NCBI GenBank assembly: GCA_020442225.1
Contig: JAGRKR010000295.1
Coordinates: forward strand, 1 to 6,699
Source: Hyphomicrobiaceae bacterium
GTDB lineage: Bacteria > Pseudomonadota > Alphaproteobacteria > Rhizobiales > Hyphomicrobiaceae
Reading direction: 5' to 3'
Length of the DNA stretch: 6,699 nucleotides
Part shown: piece by piece, positions 5,661-6,699 of the stretch
How the letters are laid out: every line of letters begins with the position of its first letter
How positions within the stretch are numbered: the stretch's first letter is position 1
The notes under the pieces: model-generated
Databases searched by the model: none
Told to the model about the DNA's origin: nothing
The model's input: the letters and a program-made list of their open reading frames with translations, nothing else
Translations under genes and position numbers: made by a program

Positions 5661-6251
5661 TCAGGCCGTCCAGTTGCTGACAATGGCGGCTAGATCGGGC
5701 CGCTCGCGCTCGTCGGGTGTCACGAGCGGCGTGCCGATGTAGATGAAGCCCGCCACGCGCTCGCCGTCACCGAGCCCCAGCGCCTTGCCGACGGCCGGCG
5801 AATAGGCATACCACTCCGTGATCCAGTTGGCGGCAAATCCCATGGCGTGGGCCGCCAGGCAGAGATTGAGGCAGGCCGCCCCCGCCGACAAGACCTGCTC
5901 CCATTCCGGCACGACGGACGTGCTTCGCGGACTGGAAACGACGGCGATCACCACGGGCGCCCGCAGAAAGCGCGCGCGCTCCGTCTCGAGACGGATCGGT
6001 GAGGGCGCGTCCTTGTCCTCGGCCACGAGAGCATCGGCCAGCACGCCGCCGAAGGCCGCCCGCGCCTCGCCCTCGAACACCACGAAGCGCCACGGCGCCA
6101 GCCGCTTGTGGTCGGGCACGCGCGCGGCAATGCGCAGGATCTGCTCCAGCGCTTCGGCCGACGGCCCCGGCTCACCGAGGCTCTTGGCCGACACGGAGCG
6201 TCGCGTGCGCAGGAGCGCGAGCGCATTTTCGTTCATAGCGACCACCATCAT
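5661..6251 (-). CDS. YdjA-like nitroreductase-family oxidoreductase
   Basis: FMN-dependent NAD(P)H oxidoreductase of the nitroreductase superfamily, closest by eye to the short YdjA type of E. coli, whose natural substrate is unclear. The 196-residue product shows the family's FMN-binding start LLRTRRSVSAKSL (13-25), RVPDHKRLAPWRFVVFEG (44-61), the dimer helix region VPEWEQVLSAGAACLNL (114-130), GFAANWITE (138-146) and the closing strand VAGFIYIGTP (166-175). Possible starts are ATG at 6251, an adjacent ATG at 6248, and ATG at 6236. The outer start has GGAAG about 7 nt upstream; the inner one (191 aa) fits the usual YdjA N-terminal length better and has only a weak GGTGG. The choice is open and changes at most five residues. 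It is the first gene of a probable two-gene unit with the flavin-reductase-like gene, and is divergent from the VWA gene. Confidence 0.92.
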   Translation of the reverse strand: MMVVAMNENALALLRTRRSVSAKSLGEPGPSAEALEQILRIAARVPDHKRLAPWRFVVFEGEARAAFGGVLADALVAEDKDAPSPIRLETERARFLRAPVVIAVVSSPRSTSVVPEWEQVLSAGAACLNLCLAAHAMGFAANWITEWYAYSPAVGKALGLGDGERVAGFIYIGTPLVTPDERERPDLAAIVSNWTA

Positions 6252-6270
6252 GCAGTTCTTCCGGCTGCTA

Positions 6271-6301
6271 TTGGCTATATCAAAACAGGATGAGCTACAA
6301 T
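6271..6301 (+). promoter_or_regulatory. Candidate promoter of the VWA gene
   Basis: TTGGCT (6271-6276) and TACAAT (6296-6301) are separated by 19 bp, slightly longer than ideal for a sigma-70-type promoter. Transcription would start near 6308, downstream of the ATG at 6290 and upstream of the ribosome binding site at 6344-6348, which agrees with the start chosen at 6356. On the minus strand TATAGC (6274-6279) is a possible -10 box for the nitroreductase, so the two promoters may overlap. Confidence 0.35.
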
Positions 6302-6343
6302 GCGCCGCTGTTGGAGTTTGACGGGGACCGGCGTGCGCCGATC

Positions 6344-6348
6344 GGGAG
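6344..6348 (+). promoter_or_regulatory. Ribosome binding site deciding the VWA start
   Basis: GGGAG followed by 7 nt and then ATG at 6356. The in-frame alternative ATG at 6290 has only an AGG touching it and would put 22 extra residues before the signal peptide, so the start at 6356 is preferred. Confidence 0.55.
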
Positions 6349-6355
6349 CTTGCTC

Positions 6356-6699
6356 ATGATGCCTCGCTGGATCGCCGATGGAAGCCCCCTGGCGCTGGTC
6401 CTCGGCGTCATGCTCGCGCTGGTCATGCCAGCCGGCCGCCTCGCGGCGCAGCCCTCGGGCGCCGAGCCCGCAAGCCTCATCGTCGTGTTCGACGGCTCCG
6501 GCTCGATGTGGGGGCGCCTCGGCACGGAGCGCGACAACAAGCTCGACCTCGCGAGGACCGCGCTGAAGGCCGCCATCGAGACGCACAAGGGTGCCGGGCG
6601 GCTCGGACTGGCGTCGTTCGGGCACCGGCGCAAGGGGGATTGCAGCGACGCCGCCATCGTCGCCCCGCTGGCGCCGACCGGCGACAGCGCCATCGAGGA
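6356..6699 (+). CDS. Exported VWA-domain protein, N-terminal part only
   Basis: Only the first 114 residues are in the window. They begin with a signal peptide or anchor: a short start (MMPRW), a hydrophobic run at about 11-25 (PLALVLGVMLALVMP) and a possible cleavage near RLAAQ (28-32). A von Willebrand factor type A domain follows: the strand SLIVVFDGSGSMWGRL (40-55) holds an intact DxSxS metal-ion (MIDAS) motif at D46, S48 and S50, then a helix with KLDLARTALKAAI (62-74) and the strand GRLGLASFGHR (81-91). VWA domains bind a divalent metal and mediate protein contacts. The rest of the protein, which would show its class, is off the right edge. It is likely periplasmic or membrane-anchored. 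Start chosen for its GGGAG site and the upstream TACAAT. Divergent from the nitroreductase across about 104 bp. Confidence 0.88.
   Translation, partial: MMPRWIADGSPLALVLGVMLALVMPAGRLAAQPSGAEPASLIVVFDGSGSMWGRLGTERDNKLDLARTALKAAIETHKGAGRLGLASFGHRRKGDCSDAAIVAPLAPTGDSAIE

Noticed and set aside
1..6699. CRISPR arrays, insertion sequences, tRNA or rRNA genes, phage or defence genes
   Set aside because: No regularly spaced repeats, transposase or integrase motifs, terminal inverted repeats or RNA-gene signatures were found on reading both strands; the content is ordinary chromosomal genes.

Overview
The window is a GC-rich, gene-dense bacterial chromosome segment with compact housekeeping and metabolic genes. 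The short (260 aa) NAD kinase with a GGDGFML nucleotide-binding loop, the codon use and the gene types suggest an alphaproteobacterium, most likely of the Hyphomicrobiales (Rhizobiales). That assignment rests on recognising protein families, not on a search.

Layout, left to right. (1) 1-1491, minus: a SulP/SLC26-type anion transporter whose 3' end runs off the left edge, so its expected C-terminal STAS domain is not visible. (2) 1633-1983, minus: CutA-like protein. (3) 2082-2864, plus: NAD kinase, divergent from cutA across 98 bp. (4) 2892-3425, minus: a small secreted-type protein of unknown function, convergent with nadK. (5) 3649-4104 and 4107-4985, plus: a MaoC-type hydratase and a CitE/HpcH-type CoA-ester lyase, 2 nt apart and clearly one operon. 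(6) 5661-6251 then 4993-5631, minus: a YdjA-like nitroreductase followed by a flavin-reductase-fold FMN protein, probably one operon convergent with the lyase. (7) 6356 to the right edge, plus: the N-terminus of an exported von Willebrand factor A (VWA) protein with an intact MIDAS motif.

Functional reading. The hydratase/lyase pair fits reversible hydration of an unsaturated C4/C5 dicarboxylyl-CoA and aldol-type cleavage of the resulting hydroxyacyl-CoA, as in mesaconyl-/itaconyl-/citramalyl-CoA or malyl-CoA chemistry; the exact substrate cannot be read from sequence. The nitroreductase and flavin-reductase-like protein are both expected FMN proteins. The remaining neighbours (SulP, CutA, NadK, VWA) show no evident common pathway.

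No mobile element, CRISPR array, tRNA or rRNA gene, or clear new multi-gene system was seen. The items most worth a second look are the unknown exported protein at 2892-3425, the Asp-to-Asn position in the MaoC active-site motif, and the arginine-rich GTG-started N-terminus of the SulP protein.
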